Positions 49,725 through 61,953 of a stretch of DNA of 64,000 bases are shown here, one piece after another (within the stretch, counting starts at the first letter, position 1; each line of letters starts with the position of its first letter). The translations under genes were made by a program, and so were the position numbers. The notes beneath the pieces were generated by a model that ran no database searches, was not told the origin of the DNA, and was given only the letters and a program-made list of their open reading frames with translations. The stretch lies in NCBI GenBank assembly GCA_001949185.1, contig BDGG01000004.1, forward strand, positions 3,629,777 through 3,693,776, written 5' to 3'. The stretch is from Ramazzottius varieornatus. Lineage: Eukaryota > Tardigrada > Eutardigrada > Parachela > Ramazzottiidae.

Positions 49725-50672
49725 AATGTTCCGCAGCTTGTTGTGACTCCGGGTGGTTCTGGGCCGGTTCCCGTGGTACATCTGTGTTCTTTTTTATCTT
49801 CATTACCTTCCAGTGCGTACTTACAGCTACAGTACTGTACTAGCATTCAGTACTCAGGATACCACGTTCTGCCAGACTTTTTGTCTACACAGCCTCTACC
49901 ATGCTTCCACCGGTATGACATGTAATTTTAACGGGTCGTGTAGTAGTCCGACAACTACGATGGTAGCGGAGACCTTTGGATCTCCCGAGAACTTCCTCAC
50001 GGTCTTACCGAGCGTGCGCCGTGCGGAGCGGCAGCAAAGGTAATCAAAACTGCCACGACAATCAACCGTTCCGCATCTGACACGGAACGAAAGTTTCGCG
50101 AATTTTCAATGTTGACGTCATGAGCAACTTCGGCGCATTTACCATGCTTTGTAATTCTAATTTCTAAAGTCACATTTCTCAAATGCAACAGTCGGGAGTC
50201 GCATTATTCCTTTTCGCGTCGGACTGCTACTAGAGTTGCGGATTCAGGAGCCTATCTTTCTCTCCTCTGGATCAGGAATACATTCTGGTTGGATAGCGAT
50301 ACTGCCCTCCTAGGAGCGCTCAGGTAAGAAGCCTAAGCCTGTTTAGAGTCTAGTTCAAAGATAGGAGTTTATTGTACGCGGGTGCTTTTCGTGACACGAA
50401 ACGTTGTCTCCGTCTGGCCCTGGAGGTCTGAACTGACGAACGATACTCGTGATTTATGGATGGATGGTGACAAATGACGATCCGAATCAAGAACAAGACC
50501 AAAGCTCAGTCCGGTCACCGGTTCCCGGAGCTGAAGTTTGATCGTTGTAGTTTGACTGGACATCTGTCACAATCATCAGCAGTTGCTTTTACACTTCGGT
50601 GAATTCTGTACTGATAGCCGCCTCTGTTGTCTTTCAGGTTTTCTCACCCGAAAGCATAGCTGAGTCGCCCAG

Positions 50673-53600
50673 ATGGATCCAAAGGTACGCCGGGAGGCTG
50701 GAGTATCTGTGAGAGTGGTGTATGCATGGGATGGGAATATTCCCATTGTCCAAAAAGCGATATCGTAGTCGCCAATTTTGTGTTGTTCGTTCTTTGAATA
50801 GTGTATATAATACGTTTCCACTGCTGGCGTGTGGAGTTTTCTTGATTCTTGTAAGTAAGTCGTTTTTTTCAGGTTGCGGAGTTGAAAGACAAAGGCAATG
50901 CTGCCATGAAGGCGCAAAACTACCAGGAAGCCATCAAGTTCTACAGCGAAGCACTGGAGCTCGATCCTACCAATGAAGTTCTTTATAGCAACAGATCCGG
51001 GGCTTACGCGAGTCAAACCCAGTACGACATGGCTTTGAAAGACGCCGAAAAGGCGGTGGAACTGAAGCCGAACTGGCCCAAGGTATGGATGTCAGAATAC
51101 CGAAACGCAACCTGGAATTGAATACGGAAGCTCGGCAGCCAACTGGCCAAGACAGTTTTCTCGAGTGGCCCACATTTTCGATATAATTGGCTGGAAGCGC
51201 GCGCCAATTCGAAAATCGAATATTGCTGTTATTTCGAAGTTTCCAGTACTGATCGTGGATTTGTAGGGATATTCGAGGAAAGCCACAGCTTTAAATTTCT
51301 TGAGACGATACTCGGATGCTGTTACCGCATACGAAGAAGCGCTGAAGTACGACCCGGATAACCAGCAGCTGAAAACCGAGCTGGCGAAGTGTCAAAGTGA
51401 ACTGTCAGGTACAACATCGTCCTCCCTCGAACGGACGTCCAATTTTCTTCGTAGTTTGTCCGGAAACACTGATCTTAGTTGTTTGCTATTCTTAGGGGGA
51501 TCGCGAAGACCACCGCCGTCAGGCTCCGGACCAGGTGGTTTCTTGAACATGTTCTCCGATCCAAATTTGATGGAACGCCTCCGTCAAGACCCACGCACTA
51601 GAGCCTACGTTGACCAGCCGGACTTTCAGCAAATCATTCGCAACATGCAGGCGAATCCGCAGAGTTTGATGTAAGCTCTATTGAATTCCCTCGCACCATT
51701 GCCTGATTCGTTAGCAGCTCAGCGAACAAACTGGAGAAGGTTGTTCTTCCAGGTGGCGCACGCTGTAAGTGTTACAGGCTGAAAGCGTGCGCCACTAAAC
51801 CATCTTGTTGAATTTATTTGCCGAGCTCGCATAATATTACCTTTAGTTTGTTCAATGATTCAGGCAGTACATGGGCGATCCAAGAATCACTCAAGCTCTG
51901 AGCGTCTTGCTGGGCATCGACATCTCCGCGGGTGGCGCAGGAGCGGACGGGGCCGATGATGATCAAATGGACGTCGATGACGGTCCTCGCCCAGCTGAAC
52001 CCGAACGAGCACCTCCTACTTCAACGAGCAGTTCGTCCGCGAAGAAGCCCGATCCGAAGACACGCCCGAAAGACCAAACTTCAGAACAGTCCAAAGCCTG
52101 GGATGAGAAAGAGCTGGGAAACGAATGTTACAAGAAGAAGGATTTCGAAAATGCCATGAAGCACTACGACGCAGCCATCGAGCTCGATCCTTTGAACATC
52201 ACGTATCAAAACAACAAAGCCGGTACGTTTGGTTTTTTCTGCTTTAAAGCATAGGCGTCTGTTTTAGGCTCAGTTTTTGACTGGCTGTTCAAAACGTAAC
52301 GTTTCAGCACGTCTGAGGCCAGTGTAGGGTGACGTAGGAGAGATCGTTTGATCGCTCTGACTGATGCTGATACATGATTGATGCAGTCCAAATGTTTGGA
52401 CTGGTGCCCGGAAGAGCTTTCCATACTACCGCAAACTGCTGGCTCGCACAGCAGTCTGGCAAGCTCTTCCGGAATCTTCTCTCAGTGCAACTTGCCTAAA
52501 TTGTTGGTAACGTTGTCTGTGCTCTGTGCTTGCCGGCACAGAAACGTACGCCGTCATACAACACTGGTCTGATACGGCCACAATCGATGCAACCGGGGTT
52601 TTAAAGGTTTTGTATTGCTGTACAACGGACGCTATACTTTAAAGCCGCACAGAATCCCCGATTGTACGTGCATTTGACTGCTTTTTCCTACAGCTGTCCT
52701 ATTCGAACAAGGAAAATACCCAGACTGTATCGAACTCTGCCTAAAAGCCGTCGATATTGGCCGTGAAAACCGGGCGGACTTCGCTGTGATTGCGAAGTAA
52801 GGTCACTTCGCTCTTATGAGTCCATTTGAAGGTTACTCTCATGGAAAATTTACGACTTCGAACATTTTAGGGCTCTCGCTCGTGCGGGGAACGCCCATTT
52901 CAAACTTGGAGACTTGAAAAGCGCAAAGATGTACCTTGAAAAGTCCTTGGCGGAACATCGGTCGGATGAGACGCTGAAGAGAGTCAAGGAGGTTAGTCAG
53001 TACTTCAGTGTACAGAATCCGTATCGGTGTAAGGAACAACAAGTCGGCAGAGGTTATAGTATTTCTGTGTTCTGTAGATTGACACTCAGCTGAAAGAGCA
53101 AGAGAAGAAAGCCTACATTAATCCAGAGCTGGCGGAAGAGGCTAAAAACAAAGGAAATGAGCTCTTCAAGCAGGGAGATTTCCCGGGTGCTTTGAAGCAT
53201 TATTCGGAGGCCATCAAACGAAACCCAACGGACGCAAAACTGTACAGCAATCGCGCAGCTTGCTACACTAAACTGCTAGAGTTCAACCTTGGTCTAAAGG
53301 ACTGTGAGGAATGCGTCAAACTCGACCCCACTTTTGGTAAGGTAGACCGCAAGTTTGCATCCAAATTCAACTACAGCACATAAATTACATAATAATATGT
53401 AATTGAATTACTGTATGTAATAATATTACTGGTTGCAGTGAAGGGCTATATTAGGAAGGGAACCATTCTAACAGCGATGAAGCAGCAAAGTAAAGCCATT
53501 CAAGCATTCGAGAAGGCTTTAGAACTTGAACCGGGAAGCCAAGAAGCACGGGATGGAATGTACAGAGCCCAGATGGAAACCCAACGCGACCCCGATGCCG

Positions 53601-53838
53601 CAAGAAAGATGGCCATGGATGATCCAGAAGTACAGAGTATAATTGGCGATCCTGCGATGCGCATGATACTCGAGCAGATGCAGAAGGAACCACAGGCTGT
53701 GCGAGAGTGAGCTGCATTCATTCTGAAGAACCTGTTGGCATTGGCTGACTAGACTATATTTGCAGGCATCTGAAGAACCCGGAAGTTGCTCGGAAGATCA
53801 ACAAGCTCGTTGAAGCTGGGCTAGTGGGCATGCGATAA
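50673..53838 (+). CDS. STIP1: Stress-induced phosphoprotein 1 (Hop), Hsp70-Hsp90 organiser
   Basis: Hop bridges Hsp70 and Hsp90 through TPR domains and promotes client transfer. Ten exons join in phase: 50673-50684, 50873-51082, 51267-51408, 51496-51670, 51864-52222, 52694-52796, 52871-52991, 53078-53336, 53439-53706, 53766-53838, about 573 residues (human 543). TPR1 is in exons 2-3 ([20 protein letters not shown]). The DP1 domain follows in exons 4-5 ([18 protein letters not shown]). An acidic linker ([13 protein letters not shown]) leads to TPR2A ([20 protein letters not shown]) in exons 5-7, then TPR2B in exons 8-9 ([20 protein letters not shown]), then DP2 with [20 protein letters not shown]. 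The first coding exon encodes only four residues (MDPK). Introns contain the hairpins listed separately. Confidence 0.97.
51166..51225. repeat. Degenerate hairpin related to the GTGGCGCACG family, copy 3
   Basis: In STIP1 intron 2, TTGGCTGGAAGCGCGCGCCA (within 51187-51206) resembles the right half of the other copies, and the flanks ATTTTCGA and TCGAAAAT form an outer inverted repeat. It is more diverged, so membership is tentative. Confidence 0.4.
51753..51795. repeat. Short foldback hairpin (GTGGCGCACG family), copy 2
   Basis: In STIP1 intron 4, GTGGCGCACGCT (51753-51764) is a perfect inverted copy of AGCGTGCGCCAC (51784-51795) around a loop containing AAGTGTTACAGGCTG. Stem and loop both match the copy at 8268-8322. 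Confidence 0.75.
52384..52472. repeat. Compound hairpins in STIP1 intron 5
   Basis: Two inverted repeats sit side by side. CAGTCCAAA and TTTGGACTG form a near-palindrome at 52384-52403. CCGGAAGAGCTT (52408-52419) pairs perfectly with AAGCTCTTCCGG (52461-52472), enclosing an inner stem ACTGCTG/CAGCAGT. The second structure is about 65 nt, similar in size to a pre-miRNA but with an asymmetric bulge. It may equally be part of a mobile foldback sequence. Confidence 0.5.
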
Positions 53839-54060
53839 GGTTTTCAATAATTCACCTATTCGTCATTTCTTTTCTAATTTAACTTAGTCCTTCGTTGACA
53901 CGATGGCGTGTGAGATCGACAACGTAATTGATAATTATTTTCTTGGTCAGAATGACAATCATATTCTTCAGCTGGTCTCCACTTCCAAACCAGCAAAGCT
54001 TAAAACAAAAACTAACGACCCTGCATTTGCTTGATCTATATGGGAACGTAAGTTTTTCCA

Positions 54061-56496
54061 CTAGTCAAACTTTCTTTGAGGCAAAGACTTTTGCATAGCT
54101 GCCAGCCGCCAGTACTGTTGTAATCTTCTGAGCCATGCCGCCCAGTAAGAGGAGATTAGGTTATGGTCGAACCGGACAACGCTGGCTGGTTCTCTGCAAA
54201 ACAAACCGTAGTCAATCACACTCGCACACAAGATAGCCAGATTGAAAGATTCAACGATTAAAGGACCCACCCGGAACTGTACGCCACGACAACCGCCGCG
54301 TTGGGGACCTGGACATTCTTCGACCTCATGTTTTCGTCGAAGTTGACGGCGCCGAGGTACGCTGCTACCTGGATGGGGTTGTCATACAACGCATCCACGG
54401 TATCTTTCTTCGTGGCCGAGGTCTTCCATTCTATTACACATGGTTGTCCTTCCAAGGAAGCAACGCAATCCGTCACCCCCTTGTAACACAGAAAAGGATG
54501 TTGAACTCGTTCTTCTATACACACGACATCCGACAGGTCGGAAAAGACGTTCTTTAGGCTTTCCCAGTGTCCCTCGTTCCGTTTCGGCACGGCCACTTCG
54601 TTAACCTTGGTTCCACGAAGAACAGTTTCTACTGCTGTGTGGAAACCCTTCCCGTCGCTGAATATACCTGCGAAACAAAACCAGTTTTTAATATGATTCA
54701 AAATTCCAAAATGTAATTATTCACTGGAATCTGCTTACTTTGCTGAAGTAGCTGGAAGCCCTGAACGCCCAGTTCCGCTATCTTTCTCCTCTTCCATGCA
54801 TCCAATCGTTCGCGGCTCGCCGAAGGCATCGTCACATCCAGTATGGCCGTGACAGACGGATACTTTTCCGGTGCGAGAGGTTTCCCGAGTAACTGTTCCG
54901 GACAAATCTTCATCACAATCGCACCAGGTAGAACCAGCTCGTGCGAAGAGCCAATGTAGTTCGGACGAAGCTTATTCATCAACGGAGACTGTGGGACGGC
55001 TTTCAGGTCCCCTTCGGTTTTAAGCTCTACCACTCTGTAATCGTCCATATCGACACTAAGCTTCTGACGTGCCACTGTTGCTCCAACAAGCGGTTCCTGT
55101 GTGATGGCTTCTCCCGTTTCCGGTGTGCCCGCTATCTCTTTCAGGGAATTTTTCACCGTCTGCGCTGCTTTCTTATTCACTCTGTTAGCTGCGAGGTACA
55201 GGGAACTCGAAGGAAGATCTGCACCAGGCATACGTTCGTAAGGACCACTGTTTTCCCCAGCAGCAGGTGAAGGGCTAAGCACCGGACCGAATATCTTAGC
55301 ATCCTCGTTCTCACCGAGCCACGATGTCCCACTTTCCGCCTCGTTTACCTCAGGTATCTCCAGTGGAACATGGGCAGACTTATTCTGCGTCGCACGGGCA
55401 ATGGACTGCGATGCTTTGCGAGGTTCACGAACAACCGGTCCGAAGAGGCATTTAGCTTCGTCGGGGAGAGTCTCGGCAGAGGTCTGTAAAGCAGGAACGG
55501 GACTGATGTAGTCCACACCGAATCTATCCGTTCTTTTGATGCCTGGACCGGTGTACTTCTCCCGGCTGCTAACACGTTCTATAACTTTGCGCGTCTTGGG
55601 GACAATCGGACCATAAAGTGACTCAGTATGCGCATCGAACATCCCTTCGTCCACCGTACCAGTTTTTAAAACTTTAACCTTGGCAGTCTTCATGCTCACT
55701 TTCTTGTCTTGGGACGGCTTTCCGATAAGGTGCTTCGCGTTGTTGCCCATGAATTCCCAGCGTGCGATAGCTTCCTCTGAGCCAAAGGTATCCGGCTGTT
55801 CCACTTGTTGCAGGTTCTCAAGATCGAAAGCTAAGTTCGCCTCGCGGGGAATCTCTGTACAGAACAAAGATCAAGACCAGTTACAGTGAGAACCAGTGTC
55901 AAGTCAGATCGTCAGAACATGATACTAAGAAGATTCGGACCGGAGGCAACCACGACGTCCAAGTCGGCCACACAATAGATTCGCGTGTACGACGTCATCG
56001 CGGGCATACGTGTGACATAAAACAGCCAAAATTAAACTGGGGTGACTGATCCGAACGTTCTGCGTCGTTTCTTACCGAAGTCCCGCTGTGCTGCAAGAGG
56101 AGGTCCATACATAGCCGTGATGATATCGAAAGATGTTTGAGAGCCAAACTTTCTCCTCTTCTCTTCATCGGATTCGAGGACATATTCGTTATGGGTGATA
56201 GGGTTCTTGTATTTTTTGACGTATTTCTTTCGTCCTTGTTTTCCGACCAACAAGTCACCGTAGACAGTTTTCATGTCTTCCCACAGTGGATAATTGCCCC
56301 CAACCACCGAGCTGTTCTTTACGACGTCCTTACGCTGGTTGTCAGAGTCCGACGTTTCCGCCTTCGCTGGAGTATCTGTTGCAGTAGTGACAGGCACGTG
56401 TCTGGGTTTGGAGCTCGACTTATACCTGCCTATCTGGATGATCACGTTGCAGCGACGATAAGACAGATGTCGTAAAGGCGCCGTGACGCGGTCCAT
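54061..56496 (-). CDS. MGME1: Mitochondrial genome maintenance exonuclease 1, with extended N-terminus
   Basis: MGME1 is a RecB-type single-strand DNase that processes flaps and 5' ends in mitochondrial DNA replication. Four exons, 56496-56076, 55854-54739, 54667-54271 and 54193-54061, join in phase to give about 688 residues, twice the human length (344). The C-terminal third is the nuclease: PSVTAILDVTMPSASRERLD and WKRRKIAELGVQGFQLL, then GKGFHTAVE, GVTDCVASLEGQPCVIEWKT (Asp and Glu-x-Lys catalytic motif), DNPIQVAAYLGAVNFD and VVVAYSSG. The first exon begins with a basic, mitochondrial-type leader. The long N-terminal half is polar and carries four copies of a short motif of the form (M/L/I)(Y/F)GP(P/I/V)(V/L), e.g. 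SLYGPIVPKTRK and CLFGPVVREPRK. STIP1 lies tail-to-tail, 222 bp away. Confidence 0.85.
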
Positions 56497-59437
56497 TCCC
56501 CGGCTCACCAATTGCCAAGTCGTTAGTTCTGCGTCCAGTTCCAGCGTCCAGTTCTGCGTATCGCGCAGCAGCAGCTGAGAGTTGTCCTGAAGCGTACGGT
56601 ACAACCACGAAAATTTAGTCGCAAAATAATTTTTATCCTGTTTGGCTACTTACCAGCTACCAAATCAAAAATCAAAACAGCTGATTTTTACATGTCCTGC
56701 TGTAGATGCGGACGAGCATAGCACGGCCGACCACTGCGCTTCGTGCACATGCCATGTCTGCGAGCTCTGTGGTGGTTGGCACCCGGCTCGAATTTGAAGT
56801 TTGAAACTGTTGCCGCTCGGTTGTTTTGTTCATCCTTCTTAGGAGTGTGTGTTCGCAATTCGCGAGCAATGTATTCTCACCTGAAAGCCTGGAAACCAGA
56901 CTGATAAAGGTTCCCCATTTTATGATCTTAGATGGTTATGCTCTGAGCCCCCAAGGTCATATCGGATGAATCTGGAGTCTCCTATCGTATCAGGGGAGTT
57001 AACCCAAAATCTAAGTAACCTTCATATGGTATCGGACAGTGTTCTTGTTGTCGAGAATGAGTTTTCACCCGCTGGGATATTTTCGTTAATCTTCTCTCAA
57101 TGGTGGTTTTTGCGAACAAATCCGATCTTCTTGGTTTACGATACATGACTCGACAACATTGCTGCTGGAACAGTCACAACTTTGGCGAACTGGAGAAGCA
57201 TTAGCCATCACGCGTCAAGTCGGACTAGCGGGTTCAACGCACAACACTGTTGTTTGTCTATCGTCTACCACCGGTGATTATTCCCCATGCTGCCGACGTA
57301 CTAAAAGCGAAAACTGGGTCGGCTCTCCGCGATCGATAACCATCATCGGCGGACCAACCAGCGAATCCTTCACAAGGCCAAGCAAGTAATTATGTGAAGG
57401 TTCCTCACGTTCTTGACGTTTGTTGGTTGCAGGGCCGGAGTACAACGAGCGGCTAAGCTGGAGCGACCAACCTCCACCACTAAGGCAAGCTCTCCGCTGT
57501 GATGCATCAGGAAGTTAAGCATATGAAGATGATTCGTGCGTTTGTCAGGCCGCAGCTCGCTCGACATAATGCTGTCCGTCGAACCCGATAACTAGCTCTT
57601 TACGGCACCACTGTGGCCCACACACTGCACAACGGAACACACTGCCCACTTTCTTGCTTGCATACTTCCGCAACCAAGGTTATCGTTCGTCTTACTTCTC
57701 ACGCATAAAGCCGCACGTATAGCCATGTATCCAGCATATACAAAGAGTACTTACTTATAAAACTTGAAGTTGAAGCATCACATAATAGGCACACTCGCAC
57801 TGACAACACAAGGCCCACGTGAGTCCTCCGCGTTCGTTCTCCGAGCTGGCCTGGTGTACTCGCGATGACGTACACAGCTGGGTTAATGTTAGTGTTAGCA
57901 GCTGTGGCTGGCCACTTCCTTCCCCTTGTCCGTTATCCTTCGCCGAAGTCGACAGAGAAGCGTGTACAGAGCAAGGTACTAGTCAACGCTACCATCGTGC
58001 GACTTCACACTGTACCGGCCCATCATCTGTTCGTTGACAAGGACCCTTAGAACTGATCGACGCATGAGCCTCGATCACCTGGCTGGTTCGAACGAATATA
58101 CCTAACGCTAATGGTGACGGCAATAGCCAGCTCCGAGTTCCCTACAGCGGTATTCCATCGCCGCGCGCGGTGAAAAATACATCGCGACCGTACGGTCGCC
58201 TGTGCACGCTTAATCATACCCAGTATTGTTTGTGCCCTCCCAGAAGTCGATGTACTGTATATTCACCTACATGGAATATTCCTTCTGCCAATTTCGTTGA
58301 CGTGGTTCGGCGGACCATATTATATTCTACATTCTTCGGGTGTAAAATATCTGGCTCTCTTTATTCCATCTGAACCTTTATCCATCCGTATCATAATTGG
58401 AATTTATTTGATAGGAAACCGATTAAACACGCCCTATTGTTGCTCGCCTGGACTAATTGGATTACTAGGTAAACCGACACGAATATCATGATTTGGAATA
58501 CGTCACAAGCGGTTTCTGTAGCTCCTGACTGCATCTTTTTTCTCGGTTGGATATGATATTTGCGTGACTTCGGCGTCTTGTTGTCGGCAGTTCCTACAGT
58601 TGCATCACATGGTTGGCGTAATGAGCTATTACGGAATTACTCAACGACACCGCCGCCTGGATCACGTTTCGGACGCTACCTATCCAAGCGCCAACTCTTC
58701 TTTCAGCGTGGGACTACCAAAAAACTCTTGAGGTGAGAACGTGTCACACCCTCGTTCTCAACCGGCGCGGTTATGTCTACTTGAAGTAAATAACTTGTTC
58801 GAAGTAACTTCCCTGTGATGTAACTAGGTATACGTACACCCTCTTGCGAACTGACGCGCTTCCTCTGGAAATAAGACTGTCAGATATTTAGCTATGATGA
58901 AACCACAAACCTGATTTTGATTTCGCGGTTTCCGCACATTTAGCTACTGAAACAATGTATGAATTCCGAACACAATTGTGCTGTGGGCCATGATGGTTCG
59001 GTACAAAACTCAAATATTTTTACTGCTACGCCTCATTTAGTAGCTTTACCGTTTTCCAGCCCGACCTGGGGTCGAAGTTTAGAAATATTAGTCTACAATT
59101 AAAACGTGCTTCAAAACAGATATATCGAAAACAGGATCAGCTGAACGAATCGTGGTAATCGATCTGACGATCGCCGAGACTCCGAGCCGAGAGCATTGAC
59201 GTAACACGAGGGTGGGTTCTCAGAAGGTTTCCACCCGTACGCACGAGATTCATGGGGAATATCGCGCGGTGAAACTTGAGTAGCATTGCCGTTTAATCAT
59301 TCCTCTAGGGGCAGAATATTCTATGGGCTTTTCACGTGGGAAGTTATTTGGGTACTGTGCCGAACCAGAATTTTTCAGTAATTTGGGTGGGCTTGTTCTT
59401 TGTTTTAGCCACAGTGAGGAACCCGGAAGAACTTTCA
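56497..59437. other. 2.9-kb region without a recognised gene
   Basis: Open frames here are short (up to about 76 codons) and show no conserved pattern or splice architecture. A perfect 16-bp palindrome, GCGACCGTACGGTCGC, lies at 58184-58199. CACCCTCGTTCTCA near 58750 and ACGAGGGTGGGTTCTCA near 59205 are partial inverted and direct copies of each other, hinting at a decayed element. A pyrimidine-rich TTTTAG acceptor at about 59408 suggests a spliced 5' UTR exon of the gene that follows. Confidence 0.3.
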
Positions 59438-61601
59438 ATGGAAACGCTGCGAAGGCAGCTGTCCATGCCGCAGCTTCCGACCAACCATCATCCAGCAGAT
59501 CCCACCTGCAAGCCGACCACCATCATGAGCTACAACAGCATGCCAGGGCCAACGGACATCACAAATGACGGAAACAACAACATCTTGTCCGACTTTCAAC
59601 TAGCAGAACTACACCAAACGCTTGATACGTTGTCAAACAGTAACCATAATTTTACTACTAACCCATACTTTCCTTCACAGTTTATCGTCAAGAAATGTAC
59701 CAAGTTTTCAGGCAAAATGTTCTGAATTATAATTTCATTATCTAATTTTACGAAAATAATCAGAGCGGAAATCTAGATCTTTTCGAAATGATGGAACAAA
59801 GACTGTTTTGCGTGTTGTTTTGTAGTTCCCAGCCTCAACGGAACATGCGTGATGCCGTATCCGCCCAGTCAACAGCCACCGCCGAATGGGTCTTCCACGC
59901 AGCAGTCTCCTCTCCTCTTCGAGGTCCCATCTGCAGCCAGCCAGCTTCGGATGCACGGAAGTCACTCATTCACCAACGGAATTAACGTGAGGCAAAACAA
60001 CAGCAACAAACGCCTGTCGGTCGACATGAGCGGCAACGTTGCAGAGTACCCAGGTGAGGCAGGGAAGTCTCGTGATGAGTGCGCAGTCTTTACAACCTTG
60101 CGGCTATAGGACTGATCTTTGATTAGCTGACTTGCGCATAAGATTCATAAATAGAGAAAACGTGAGCCTTGTCCTCTGAGCTAGGAGGCTGCCTCAGCGA
60201 CAAAAGCGGCGTGTTTACAGAAAGTGTCCTTGCGACATCTTATAGGAGCTTTTGAGGGTCTGAATGAAACATCCTTGATCTTCGTTAGAGCGCGAGTCTC
60301 AAAATCAGCTTTGACCTTGCGCGGTACTTCACTTATAGCAAGATGAACTTGCTTGGGAGCGATGTTTTTTTGCGAGATGGACGTTGTTAGAAGCCTAACG
60401 GTAGTTCCGATCGCCCTTGAGAATCTTTTCTGTAGCTTACGCAGTGTTAGTTTTGCTTCTGTGTCTATTGTGCCAAAATTTCATTTTGCTTGATTTTTCA
60501 GGCGAACTTTGGCCTGGACCTTCCCGCTCCTCGACGTCGATATCTCACGAAGACAATACATCTGCACAGGTGATGAAGTATTAATCGATATTTCGACAAA
60601 CCCGCCTTACAGTCGGTGCTGTGCCGACTAGAATACAAGACAGCTTCGGTATAACAAGCTCATTCAAGTTAGCTATTGTAATTGTTTTACTTCATAGATT
60701 TCTCGAAGTGCATCCGGGCAGGATCTTCGCGAAACAATACCAAATGGCGCCAGTATTTATCCTACCACTACCAAACGCCAGAACGTGGGTCGTCACAACA
60801 ATGGACAAACCACCTTAGCCAACGGCCCCAACATGACGAACTTCATGCTCGTCAACCACAACCAAAGAATGCCGTATCCCCAAAACCCACAGTTCAGCCA
60901 GCTCCCTCCAATGGGACAACAACCTACCAGCGGACATTTCTATGCAAGACCGCGGCTCTTCGATTCCACAAACTTCAGCCAACGCCTGCCAGCGCGAGAT
61001 CCCACATTGTCACACATGATGTATACCCCACCTCCGCGAGTTCCTCAAAGCTATCAACAAGCTTTCTTCCGACAACCACAACCAAAGAATATAATATACG
61101 AAACGGTACGTTTATGTATTTGGTAACAAAGTCAGTATCCCGAATCCGATGTGCACATGAAATACCGAGATTAAAATTCGGTTGATGTAGGTTAACCAAC
61201 AGAATACCACCGGAAGTGGGACTAACAGCTCTACAGGCGACTCGGTCGCGCAGTCCGAAAAGAGATCTCGCTTTATGCGAACAGCCCAGTTACTGGAACA
61301 GTCTGGACTTATGGAAGTCACGATGAAAACAGCCGCTCTGATAAAAGAAAACCTTGCGCTTCAAAGAGACATAGAGTTCTTGATGGCCGAAACTATGCAG
61401 ATCGAGCAGAATCTGACGGCTATCAAGACCGGCAATGCAGTCAATTCACACTTCATCCTACAAGACAATTTCCATAATGGCCAAATTATGAACCAAATGT
61501 CTCAGCCGCAGCTCTTGACGGGCCCGAACTCGCAGATGCAGCAGTTTCCCCCACCACCTGGACCCGGAAGTGTTCCCATGCAGCGTCACGTTTTGTACTA
61601 G
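59438..61601 (+). CDS. Gln/Pro/Asn-rich protein, CIPC-like C-terminal helix (tentative)
   Basis: Five exons, 59438-59639, 59826-60053, 60502-60569, 60698-61105 and 61191-61601, join in phase to give about 438 residues. Most of the protein is low-complexity (Gln, Asn, Pro, Met), for example MPYPPSQQPPPNGSS and QFSQLPPMGQQPTSG. The only structured-looking part is FMRTAQLLEQSGLMEVTMKT followed by AALIKENLALQRDIEFL, a helix that resembles the C-terminal region of CIPC, the CLOCK-interacting repressor, where a TA..LL..SGLL.I..RT.EL...N pattern recurs. If correct, it would be a nuclear circadian or transcriptional regulator, but the match rests on one helix recalled by eye. The last exon may start at 61191 or nine codon-phase bases later at the second acceptor (CAACAG). 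The protein ends in a Pro-rich tail. Confidence 0.45.
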
Positions 61602-61953
61602 TGGAAAAAGACGGTAGTTCGTCGCTATTGGATTACACTTTTTTTTCAGAGACCTCAGTTTTTACAAAGAGTTTTGTGCTAATTATTGAGCCCTGCTTGC
61701 ATTTGCGCAAGCTGCGGTAATGTATTTTCTGCAAGACTGTTTTTCAAAATTATCAGAAGAGGATTGTATAAGACTGTAAGAGTTTTTTTTAATTTTTTTG
61801 CTTTTTGGCTGTCTTAGCTTCTTACTGTACAGTTTGGCAAAACGATCTGATTTGTGCAGTTGAAGAAATGTATCATTTTTTTATGCTGTCGGACTCTGTA
61901 CAGAAATCTCGAATTACAGCAAAACATGAAACAAAATAATTATCACAGAAAAA

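Noticed and set aside
55941-55998. Alternative first exon of MGME1 (MTSYTRIYCV...)
   Set aside because: The phase fits but the donor GTCCGA is poor. The exon at 56496-56076 has a GTAAGA donor, a better leader and a matching YGP motif.
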